From positions 11,737,100 through 11,801,099 of the forward strand of contig JAQFVV010000022.1 in NCBI GenBank assembly GCA_028023455.1: a stretch of 64,000 bases of DNA, read 5' to 3'. This DNA comes from Epiperipatus broadwayi. Lineage: Eukaryota > Onychophora > Udeonychophora > Euonychophora > Peripatidae. This document shows positions 13,076-27,465 of this stretch, piece by piece. How positions within the stretch are numbered: the first letter of the stretch is position 1; each line of letters begins with the position of its first letter. Under the pieces are notes generated by a model. It was given only the letters and a program-made list of their open reading frames with translations. It was not told where the DNA came from and searched no databases. A program made the position numbers and the translations under genes.

Positions 13076-14780
13076 CATGGGATCTTGATTACTTAAGTCT
13101 CATAACTTGTAGAGTGTTTATATTTTTGTTGATATATATTGGCATATACCAGAGATGAGAAGTAATCCAGTGCCATTAGAATTTATTACTGTTTTAAATA
13201 TATAGTTATTGCAAGATTGATTCCAAAATAGAATCAAGTTGGCAGTTTTCTTATTCAAGGATTTTTTTTATATCAATCTGAAAGATTAATAGAAATGTTT
13301 GATAAAATGGAACTAGGGGTAAATGGAGCATTAACTAAGGTTTGAAATAAGCCAATTAGTTTGAAATAAGCCAATACCTGAAAGATGTGTAGTAGATATA
13401 TTAATGTCAGATGCATAGTTTAAAAAAACATTGTTTTAGATGAAATAAATAAATACAGCCATGAAACAGCTTAGTTTCAAATTTTAAAGCTATATAAATA
13501 TCACAACTTATAGTAAATGTTAAAGTTGATAGCATTATATATATATATATCTTTTGCTTGTCAATATATATATATATATCTTTTGCTTGTCAATTAAATA
13601 TAGCATTGATGCCAGATAAGCATAGAATTATTGATGGTGTTAAATTATAAAGTAGTAATGTTGTTCATATTCAGAACATTTCTGTTACAGAAAGTCTATA
13701 ATTTTGAAGGTTAAATAGAATGCTTGATTGTTGGAGTTTTGTTGGTTGTGTTGCAAGTTTTGGTGATGGGTGGAGAGTTTTTGTTATTGTCTTAAGTATA
13801 TGGTGTATTCATGTCACTGGTGACTGATTGTTCTCATTCACTGCTCCAACCCAAATTATGATATCAGTTGTTAGTTATCATGAAACAGTTAACAGTAGTC
13901 CTGCCATGATTTTGCCTCTAAGACTTCAGAGAGAGCAAGGCATAGTTCTTTTTAATATATATGTAATATTTGTCTCTAAGACTCCCAAAGATGAGCAAGA
14001 CAATATTTTATAAGTAGTAGCCCCTAAGACTTGGATGTAAGCAGGGCATTGTGATAATGTTTGTAGTAAAATATTATGGGTTGTGGTAGCTTAGAGTGGT
14101 TAAAGTGGGATGATCATCAGTGTTCATGGAGCATTGTATGTTTTGAGAGCAGTGATGGAATCCTATCTATCTCAAAATTGTGAACTGCTAATAATTCTTT
14201 TGGCTGTCAGTATCTATTGGATCTTTAGAAGAATGGATGAATATATAACTTGAATATATAGCTCATTCTTAAAAGGCTATTTTCTATATTCTTATGCAAA
14301 GGTTGGCATTTACCATATTTAAGTAAAAATTGTATATCAGTTGTCATAGTAAATGCATGTCACCATTAATTTTATTTTGGTTATAAATTTTTTTTTTTTG
14401 GGGGGGGGGGGTTATAAATGCTGGTTATAATATGTGAATGCACCTAACACAGCATAAAAATAAATGAACATGTTTAAATCGTTTTTGGTCTTTTATCAGT
14501 AATTTGAATTGGTGTAGTTTATAATATAACTGTAGTGGATCATGTAAAATTTAATTTATAATTCCAGTTATGTTTAGATTAATGTTATCTAGTGAAAACG
14601 TAATGGCTTCTTGCCTATGTGTGTGTGGAAAATCAAACATTATATGGGAAAACAAAATTGTGGAAATTTTATGTCATTCTAGGTAATGATGGTGAATTTG
14701 AATTGTTGGTTTGGTGGAAGTTGAAGCTGGTAAACCTTATTTTCTTAAGTAGTATTAATAAATTTTTAAGAGATTATAAA
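13076..14780 (+). other. E1 leader region
   Basis: Non-coding leader. The part from about 13700 to 14230 is homologous to the E2 leader (shared phrases around GTTGGAGTTTTGTTGGTT and CAGTTAACAGTAGTCCTGCC). Two identical TATATCTTTTGCTTGTCAAT segments form a small tandem duplication near 13540-13600, and there is a poly-T/poly-G run near 14390-14410. Confidence 0.6.
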
Positions 14781-17339
14781 ATGGAAGAGTTTAGTTTATA
14801 TGATAGTTTGGGTGGGTCTCAAGAGACACCATCTCCAGACATGGCTGCATTGTCTCCTGACCTTGAATCAGGTAATGAAGCTATAGATATGTTATAAGGA
14901 AAGTCTAGTAAGATGAAAGATACTATCCCTAAAACCACAGATGGTGACCTGCTAATGTGGTTCAAAGAGACATTTACAAAATTAGAGTTATGCCAAACAG
15001 AATTGAAATCAGAATTAAGGGAACTAAAGTCTGGATGAGTAGAAGATAGAGAAAGGTCAGAAGAGATGTTTGCAGAACTAAAGTCAGGTCAAGATAAGTC
15101 AGAGGAGAGGATGGCAGAAATAAAATTGGAAGTTTCAGAAATGAAGTCAGAAATGGTAGAAATAAAAGCTAGAATAGTTAGGCAGATGCAAGTTGTGGAG
15201 AAGAAAGTAAAAAGTCAGGAATCAGAGATAGCAACAGAAATAAAATTGAGTCAAAAGAAATCAGAGGAGAGGATGGTTGAAATAAAGTCAGAAATGTCAG
15301 AGATAAAATTAGAAGTGAAACTAGAAACAAAGCTAGAAGCAAGGTTAAAAATAACCCAAATGATGCTAGAAATGCAAGACAATATTAATGACCAAGTTAT
15401 GAAGATTAATAAGAATATTAGTTTAGCTGAGGAAGAATTAAAGGCATAAAAAGAACTTAAATTAAATCAAATAGAAAAGGGAGAACCTAAATCTGTTGAG
15501 ATAGTTAGTCGAGATGTTAAAATAGTAGATGCTAATTTGAAAAATAAATTAGAGGAGAATAATAAATCACAAAATATTGAATCTAAAAGTATAGAAACTG
15601 AATCTAACTCATCAGTTGAGATAAATGATAAGGATATAGCAAATCAGAAAGTATCTTTCAAAGTAATTGATAAATCTGTTAAAGTAACTATTACAGATTT
15701 GAAAAAGTGTAAAGAACCTATTAGTTTAATTAGTAAAAGTATGGCAGAAAATAGACTTGTTAAAATAATAAGAAAAGCAAATCCATAAGTAATTAAAATA
15801 GTTAATGAAGATATTAATGTATGTAAAAGTTTGGCAGAAGAAAACAAAGATTCTGTTAAATTAGTTAACAAGTATGTAAATGATAATGTATCATTTGATA
15901 AGATAGCAGAAGATGATTTAAGAAAAGACAAATCTTTTATTGAATTAGCTAGTGAAGAAACCAAGTTATCTGTTGGAAAAATTACTACAGATAGTAAATT
16001 AATTCATGAAAAAATAGAGATTCAAAAGGAATCTGTTGAATTGGTTACTAAAGAACTAGAAGCAAATATACCATCTGTTGAATTGATAGATAATAGGGAA
16101 AAAGATAAACCATTGATAGATTTAGTAAATGGGAAAAATTTTAAAAATGAAGAATTAATTAGAAAGATTCTTGAATCAGTTGATGAAAAGATGAAAAAGC
16201 GTAAAGAATCTATTGAAATGATTAAGAAAGACATAAATGTAAATGTGGAGATACAAAAGAAAGGTCATAGTTGTGTGGAGATAATGTTAGATTTTCAGAA
16301 TATGATAAAAGAAGTAATGGCAAAGGTGGTAGAGGCACAATGATGAATAGAAAGGATAGATGAAACAATATTAGAAATTTGGAGATATAGTCAAGTGTTA
16401 GAGAAACGTAAAATGGAGATAAAGAAGAATAGGGAATTATGAGATAGGTCACAAAAACAATCAGTAGAGATGAGTGTAAATTTTCAAGGTTATCTCAAAG
16501 TGATAAAACTAAATGATCCTAATCAGTCAAAAAAGGTAGACATGATTTTGCAGAGTCAATATAAAGAAAATAAAGAATTGGTTGTAGAAATAGTTAGTAA
16601 AAATGAGCAAATAAATAAAGAGTCTGAGAAAGTAGTTGACATTAAGATAGAAAATAAAGAAGTTGAACAGTCTGAAGACAAAGTTAGTACAGATGTAGAA
16701 ATAACCAAAGAACATGTGGTATTAATTAATAAAGAAGTCAGTAAAATTAAGATAAAATTTAAGGATAAATTAAGAAAGATATTTAATGTAAATATTCTTA
16801 GAAAAGTTATTAATCAGGAAAGAGATTTAGGCAAAGCCAAAATAAAGCTTAAATGTAAAAGTAAGAAGAAAACTAAAGTAGATTTTATGAGAGAGGTAAT
16901 TAATCGCAATAAACATATGAAGAAAATTAAAGTAAAACTCAAAGAGATGAGTAGAGAGAAGGTTAAGATAAGTTATCTTAATAAAGGTGTAGATTATATA
17001 AGAGATATTGGGAAAGCAAAAGTCAAATTGAAATTAATAAATGAAAAGATAGTTAATTTAAATCTAGGCAGAAAGATTGTTGATGAAGAAAAAGAAGTTG
17101 GAAAGGCTAAAATCAAACTAAAGAAAGAAAATGTAGAGTTGATCAATGTCATGGGTTTAAAGACATTCAGAAATAAAAGGATCAAGCATAGAAAGATAAA
17201 AACTAGACTAAAGAAGATTGAGATAATGTCTCTTAGGGATAAACTTGTCAGAAGAAAGGAAATACAGAATAATCGAGCAAGATTTAAAGTTACTTATAAT
17301 GCTTGCAGTTTGATTCCATATCCTGCAAGAGATGATTAA
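14781..17339 (+). pseudogene. E1 coiled-coil protein, broken by nonsense codons
   Basis: A single frame of about 850 codons, starting MEEFSLYDSLGGSQE and ending in TYNACSLIPYPARDD. It is interrupted by in-frame stops at 14895, 15036, 15447, 15786, 16341, 16344 and 16440, yet no frameshift is needed along 2.5 kb. The middle is Glu/Lys-rich heptad-like coil with KSEERMAEIK-type repeats. The last part (about 16750-17200) has five degenerate units of about 30 residues rich in GKAKIKLK. No capsid-like segment, zinc knuckle or pol domain is visible. Gene position between leader and polypurine tract equals that of gag in E2, and the C-terminal SLIPY motif is shared with E2. Each stop could derive from CAA or CGA by C-to-T change. 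Role is inferred as a gag-related structural protein, now dead. Confidence 0.7.
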
Positions 17340-17345
17340 TAAAAG

Positions 17346-17382
<37 letters not shown>

Positions 17383-17600
17383 TTATATATATTGTTCAAT
17401 ATAGAATTTAGTTATTTTTTTCTTGTTTATTTAATGTTGCTAAAATATAATAGAAACAAGTGTTTGTAAAAGCATTAAATGTTTTTATTGTTTTATGTTT
17501 ATTTGACAAACATAATTTTTTAATTGAGGAATGATCTTAATGTAAAATTTGTTATGCTATTAATATTGATTGTTGGTTATCCAATTCATTTTTCTTTCAT
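17340..17600 (+). other. E1 3' untranslated stretch with TA run
   Basis: Between the decayed frame and the polypurine tract; contains a TA microsatellite at about 17350-17378 and no coding signal. Confidence 0.6.
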
Positions 17601-17613
17601 AAGGGGGAAGGAT
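17601..17613 (+). promoter_or_regulatory. Polypurine tract of E1
   Basis: AAGGGGGAAGGAT directly before the TGTGACC start of the 3' LTR; the usual plus-strand primer site of LTR elements. Confidence 0.85.
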
Positions 17614-21618
<4,005 letters not shown>

Positions 21619-21864
21619 AAACCACTAAACATCAGATGATCACCATCTCTTATACTAGCACAATTGTTATTAAACAAGGCAAAACTCTCCATACAGTAGT
21701 GTCCCCTGTGCCAACCAGAGTAATCAATGGATGCCAGAAGACGTGTGCATGAAATTGCTATCTACTGCCTATTCATCCAATATCCCCAAACTAGTTTCTG
21801 GCTTGTGATCTTCATCAGTGAGGAGCCTTGGATCTGAGAACACTGCACCTAGATCTTATGATCT
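21619..21864. repeat. R1 repeat copy
   Basis: Runs from AACCACTAAACATCAGATG to GCACCTAGATCTTATG and is closely similar to 22069-22310. On the minus strand it contains CTGATGA, a short spacer and GAAAC, which resembles the tail of Penelope-like elements. No protein is encoded. Confidence 0.8.
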
Positions 21865-22068
21865 AATGCAACCCTCCAGCAGCCACCTTTTATCTCTACT
21901 TAACTACAAAACTATGAGAATGAAATTGAAAACACAATATTTTCAATCTAAGCTCAATAGCTTATATAGTCATATGGGTCTGAACTCAAATTAGCACCCA
22001 TACATTTTGGTGTCTTCGGCTTTTTGACAACCATAGCCACCATGATATTATAGGGGCAAAATTGGTGT

Positions 22069-22310
22069 TAAACCACTAAACATCACATGATCACCATTTC
22101 TTATACTAGCACAATTGTTATTCAACAAGGCAAAACTCTCCATACAGTAGTGCCACTCTGTGCCAACCAGAGTAACCAATGGATGCCAGAATGCTGTGCA
22201 TAAAATCCCTATCTAGTGCCTACTCATCCAATATCCCCAGACCATTTTCTGGCTTGTGACCTTCATCAGTGAGGAGCCTTGTATCTGAAAGCACTGCACC
22301 TAGATCTTAG
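22069..22310. repeat. R1 repeat copy (direct)
   Basis: Second direct copy, from AAACCACTAAACATCACATG to CACCTAGATCTTAGG, followed immediately by an inverted copy. Minus strand carries CTGATGAAGGTCACAAGCCA then GAAAA. Confidence 0.8.
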
Positions 22311-22470
22311 GACAAAGGTCACAAGCCATAAACTAGTCTGTGGATATTGGATGAGTAGGCACTAAATAGGGATTTTATGCACAAGCCTTTTGGCATTCAT
22401 TGATTACTTTGGTTGGCACAGCTGGCAATACCATATGGAGAGTTTTGCCTTGTTGAATAAGAAAGTTCAT
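22311..22470. repeat. R1 repeat copy (inverted)
   Basis: Reverse complement of the central R1 part, from ACAAAGGTCACAAGCC to GAGAGTTTTGCCTTGTTGAA, so 22069-22470 can fold into a long hairpin. Confidence 0.78.
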
Positions 22471-23564
22471 AGTTACCTAGAATTTTTGCACTTTACACTC
22501 TGAAAGATTTGACTCCTTGCCTGTTCATGCAGTATTTGTCACCAATCCATTGGGTTTTTAACTTCACTAATAGTTTTGGCTCTCGTCTGACTTTCTATGT
22601 TCACTGAGATAGATATTCCTTGACTGTTCAGATCATTATGTGGGTATGACTTCTAGATAGAGGATTTCTAGTGTTCTGGAGAACTGGAACTGAAGACTGG
22701 CCACATATTCTGGTGACTGCCTTGCACAGCATGTTGTTAAGTGGTTTTTCAGTAAATGTGAAGACAACTATTTGCATTCTGGGGACACTAGTAGCTTTTC
22801 TTCACTGGATGATGATTAATATGCATGAAGAAGAATAATGAATGGATTTTCAGTCTTTTTATACAACTTTTCTTTATTGATTCTCTAGTTATCACTCCAA
22901 TCTAGTTTAATTAATTTACAAATTTTATTAATTACATTCCCATTGTATTTTAATCTGTATTTTTGCATAGATTAATCTAGCCTTCGATAAGATACCATCT
23001 TGAATCATTTTTCTTTGTTATCACTTAATGCAATTTAAAATTATTTCCTTTCTTCTATTCATCACCGGGTAGCAATCTTTAAGTGTATTTCAATTAATAG
23101 GCTTTTCTTTCACATTTTAATTCAATTTTCATTTTTACACACACACACACATTTTTCTTTAGTTTTTAAGAGAGAACTATAGATTTAACTTTTTACTTAG
23201 TTAATTTTCCCCCCATCTTTTCCTATTCACTTTTTAACTATTCAAACTCATATATATATTTAAATGATACAACACTTTGGCGATTGGGGTTTCTGTTTAA
23301 AAAAAAAAAACATTTTTTAAACACTTCCTAAATTATATTTTTCTTTCAGTTTCTTTTATGAAATGATGCCAGCAGTATTTTTCTTTTTTAAAAAAAAATT
23401 AGTTTTAAAACAACCTTAAAACTAATTATATTTTTTTAAAAAACAATTACAAAATATGTAGCTAACATTGCACATTCATTAGCGGTACAATATATATAGG
23501 TGCAGTATATCGATTTAATATTACAACCATTGTATTCCCTCTGCATACTTATGACAACTACCAT
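22471..23564. other. Intron sequence, nothing recognised
   Basis: No exon or transposon coding remnant found. Contains short AC and TA runs. Confidence 0.45.
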
Positions 23565-24345
23565 ATGTTAATAAGCATTTATTTTTATATAGCGCTATGC
23601 CTACAATTGAATTACATTCAAATATCAGCCTTTCAAGCTAATTGTGCAAGCGCTTTTGTGAGTGTTAATAATAAATGAATACTTTCCTTTCCAATACAAG
23701 ATATAGTATTTATGCAGGAATAAAATGAATCCACTTATTCCTACAACTCAAATGCTTATATATAAGCAAATCTGAAGTACTGGCAAGGAAAGCTTGAGGA
23801 TAGACCACTCACTTTAAATTACTATTTACGGTGTCTGAATGACACCGGTGAAATTTGAGTTGTAGGAATAAGTGGATTTATTTTATTTCTGCATAAATAC
23901 TATATCTTCTATTGGAAAGGAAAGTATTCATTTATTATTAACACTTGCAAAAGTGCTTGTACAATTAGCTTGAAAGGCTGATATTTGAATGTAATACAAT
24001 TGTAGGCATAGTGCTATATAAAAATAAATGCTTATTTACATATGATTAAGTTTTAGTTAGAGTGATGTTTAGTAAATTCTAGACAATTTCACCGACATCA
24101 TTCATTTAGACACCGTAAATAGTAATTTAATGTGAGTGGTCTATCCTCATGCTTTCCTTTCCAGTACTTCAGATTTGCTCATATATAAGCATTTGAGTTG
24201 TAGGAATAAGTGGATTCATTTTATTCCCGCATAAATACTATATCTTGTGTTGGAAAGGAAAGTATTCATTTATTATTAACACTCGCAAAAGCGCTTGCAC
24301 AATTAGCTTGAAAAGCTGATATTTGAATGTAATATGTTAATAAAT
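23565..24345. repeat. Compound foldback repeat with three inverted copies
   Basis: The left arm 23569-23837 (GCATTTATTTTTATATAGCG to ACGGTGTCT) is the reverse complement of 24108-24333. A third, shorter inverted copy lies between them at 23854-24044. The joins sit at GGTGTCTGAATGACACCGG and AATTTCACCGACATCATTC, themselves related inversely. No protein is encoded; the element class is unknown, probably a foldback or MITE-type DNA repeat. Confidence 0.75.
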
Positions 24346-24748
24346 ATATGAATAATTATTAATCATCCCTTATCTGGTCAAAATTATTATATTTTTTCTT
24401 ATTTAACTAAAGTTTTTAATTTTTATTAAAGATTAAATATATTTATCTGCTCTATTATAAACATATCTGTGATCCTATTTTTCTTTGTAATTCAACATTT
24501 TAATCCTGTTTACAATAATTTAATAGGTCTTTTTTCTTTTTTAAAAAGTTTTCAAGTGTTTTAATACTTTAAATCTATCATCAATGAAGTGTCCCAAAGA
24601 ACGATAAAGCTAATTTAGATAAAACAAAATAAATTTAGCATTAAACTGATCACAAACAATTAAATATTACTGATTTCTCATTGTAAATAAACAACGACCA
24701 AGCCAATAATACTAATAAAGAAAAGATCAAAACAAAAAATTTGCTAAC
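24346..24748. other. Intron sequence next to the exon
   Basis: AT-rich, no feature beyond the splice donor at its right end (minus strand GTTAGC). Confidence 0.5.
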
Positions 24749-24884
24749 CTGGAAAAGATGAATTCCATATTTTTTGTACTATAGTCCATCCATTTCTAAT
24801 ATCTTTACCTTCAGCCAATGTTCGGTTGACGGCTACAGCATGAGCAAGAACTGCATCATATATTGTTGCACTATAATAATTTAT
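24749..24884 (-). CDS. Exon of a receptor guanylyl cyclase, ANF-type ligand-binding domain
   Basis: A 136-bp minus-strand exon with acceptor TTTTTCAG before ATAAAT and donor CCAG then GTTAGC. It enters in phase 0 and gives 45 codons plus one base (phase 1), which is exactly what the exon at 6977-7068 needs. The peptide has IYDAVLAHAVAVNRTLAEG followed by GWTIVQKIWNSSFP, a close match to the FYDAVLLYA-x-x-LNETLAEGG and IV-x-x-MWN-x-TF-x-G segments of natriuretic peptide receptors and related membrane guanylyl cyclases. NRT and NSS are potential glycosylation sites. The gene makes a single-pass receptor that produces cGMP on peptide binding; most exons are outside or unseen. Other ANF-domain receptors are less likely because of the NGDR/FSLLD continuation. 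Confidence 0.9.
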
Positions 24885-25375
24885 CTGAAAAATTTTACGA
24901 CATGAATATTAGTTGATTTTTTTAATACTAGACAATAATAAGAACAGCGATTTTTTTTATTAAGTTCAATATTTCTATAGCTTATGTAATTTTATTTTGA
25001 TGATCTTACAAAATTATTGTCATTATTAAAAGCATCAAGATGTCCATTTTTAGAGATTATGTAAATGGCATTTCTACAAAATAATGTAAAAACATACATC
25101 ACTTGATGTTTCATAGGATTACTACCACATAATTATATATATTAAAATATTAGTAATCACATAAAATATCAAACATATATAGATATAATTAAAAAGGATT
25201 TAAACCCAGACTTTCAAGCTTCCTACATCCTCCACTCTATCCAATATAACCAATACGTTTGAATTTGTTGATTGTTATTAATATTGGGATTGTCTAAATG
25301 TTGACTGGTTTTTAATTATATATATATATTTATATGATCACTATATATATATTTAATTATATATATATATTTATA
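24885..25375. other. Flanking intron or upstream sequence with a possible tRNA-like SINE
   Basis: On the minus strand about 25195-25260 reads TTGGATAGAGTGG (A-box-like) and, about 35 bp on, CTGGGTTTAAATCC (B-box-like), followed by an A/T-rich tail. This fits a decayed tRNA-derived SINE. The rest is AT-rich with TA runs near 25317-25377. Confidence 0.35.
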
Positions 25376-25524
25376 TGATCACTAGATGAAGCTTTACTAA
25401 TAGCTCCTATGAAGCTTTTGTTTACATAAACACCAAGAGAGATAGAATTCAATTCTATCTCTCATGGCATTTATGTAAACAAAAGCTTGTTAGGAGCTAT
25501 TGGTAAAGCTCCATCTGGTGATCA
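25376..25524. repeat. Foldback repeat with 74-bp arms
   Basis: Arms 25376-25449 and 25451-25524 are reverse complements around C25450 (GATAGAATT-C-AATTCTATC), with a handful of mismatches and no net indel. Such a compact palindrome is typical of a small foldback or MITE. No coding capacity. Confidence 0.85.
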
Positions 25525-25588
25525 CAAAATGCAAGCTAAAAGCAAGTTACAAAATTTATAACTTGTTTTGTTTATCATATATATATAT

Positions 25589-27375
25589 TGAACCAACCCA
25601 ACGAATAATCCAACTTGCTAATATTGCAACAGCAACCTACTTTGAAACAACAACTAAATAAAACAACTTAATGATCCCATAAACTATACTACTACTTTTA
25701 CATGGAATTTACTACTTAAAATGACATGGGAAACAACAAACACTATGCATTGACAAATAAAATATTAACTAATATTTTATGATATTTTGTCCTTCTAATT
25801 TTTCCTTTAAGACAATGGTTGGTTTTCAGGCAAAGTGTCAACTATTATAAACACTTTCTTATTATTTTTAAAGAAGAAAAAAATTCCCTTAGGCACCAGC
25901 TAATTACATTAGAATTAGCATGTCCATCTGATCAGCATAATCCGGTGCCTGAAACATCCGCTAGCTCAGTCGGTTCCAACCATCCACTAATAAACAAACA
26001 AGAGGTATCTTAAACCCCTGCCTGTTCTGAACTGCTACTATTTTCTGAAACTAAAATAATTCCTGCCCCTGAACCATTCTAAATAATACTTCGCTCTTTT
26101 AAAACCAATAATAACAACATTATACTGAATACTAAACATTTATAGATTTAACTTGGTGAATCTTTTCTAAATATATTATTAATGATTGGTTTTTGTTCCT
26201 CCTACTCTTATTAAAAAAATAAATATTGATACTTATCTGTACGCATCGGAATAAACATAAATATTTTAATAAAAATAATTTAAATGTTTTACTTTATTTT
26301 AAAATAAATGCATCGTTTTATCTTATAATGAAACACACATACACTTCTTTTTTTAAAGATTAAAATAAGAATTTTAATATATTACTTGAGCAAATAATTT
26401 ATACATGTTACATCATAATTTATTATTATTATTTTTTAAGTTTAAGTTTAAAATCAAATCACACATACATGCATGCCAAATATTATTTAATAGAAGCTGC
26501 TTTTACTTATTTTAATTTTTTCAAATATTATTTTTTGAAGTTTAAAATTTTTTTTTTTTTAAAGTTTAAATCAAAAAGTTCAAAAGTTTTTTCAATAAAG
26601 TCTATCTTTATTTTTAAAGGAAATCGGAATGTTTAGAATCAAAGTCAAATAATTACCTAGGTTTTTAAATATGACAGAAACAGTATAATAAAATTATCTC
26701 TGAACTCATTGATGACTGGTAAAATTCTTTCATAGATCTTGTCCTAATATTTCCTTGGCTGGTTTGCATTCCCCACACTCCGCTGTCCATTTATTCTATT
26801 TCAACATTTACCTTCCAAACTAATCGCAGATCTTAAATGCATAGAGAGCGGCTTTTCGATCAACTGCAAATACGTTGGATTTTTAACAGTGCAACATTTT
26901 TGGAATTATTACTTCAAAATATTTTATTAAAGTAAAAAAGTCCGAACCAAGAATGAACAAAAATTGAGCTATTTATACTTTTTTAAACAATGGAAAACTT
27001 TATTTTTAGCAGCAGCGTTCATCTTATGAAAATAAAATCAGCTTCTAGCATCTACTTTTTATTAAAAATTGCATACACACACATATATATTTATTCATTT
27101 ATTATAAAATAAAACGAAATCTCTTTATTATTTTATTAAAAATTTATTTAAAAAATATTAAATTATTTATTTATTACAAGATTTTTTTCTTCTTTTAAAC
27201 AAATAAAGTCTTTTATTTTAAACAACTTATTATTTTAAACAGGGTTTACAGTTTACTTTATTCAATACAAAAATTCCCTCCCCTACTTTTGAGTTTTTAC
27301 ATTTTATTCTCTTAATATTAAACTTTTATATTTTTAAACATGGAATTCATAATAAATTAATTACATATCAATGTA
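25589..27375 (-). repeat. LTR of the E4/E5 family (minus orientation, possibly solo)
   Basis: Reading on the minus strand it matches the LTRs at 45797-48440, 49552-51396 and 51786-53672, and its downstream end TTGGGTTGGTTCA is intact (25589). The outer start TGTACCAA is lost at about 27375. No internal region is attached on either side, so it may be a solo LTR or what is left of a rearranged element. Confidence 0.75.
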
Positions 27376-27450
27376 ATAATGTACCAATGTACATTGATAA
27401 GTAATTAATTTATTATGAATTCCATGTTTAAAAATATAAAAGTTTAATAT
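27312..27450. repeat. Head-to-head LTR ends forming a 60-bp-arm palindrome
   Basis: The start of the minus LTR (to 27375) faces a short plus-oriented LTR start (27380-27450) across about 12 bp, giving arms of about 60 bp containing ATGGAATTCATAATAAATTA and its complement. A second LTR start (27453) follows at once. Confidence 0.75.
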
Positions 27451-27465
27451 AATGTACCAAAGTAC

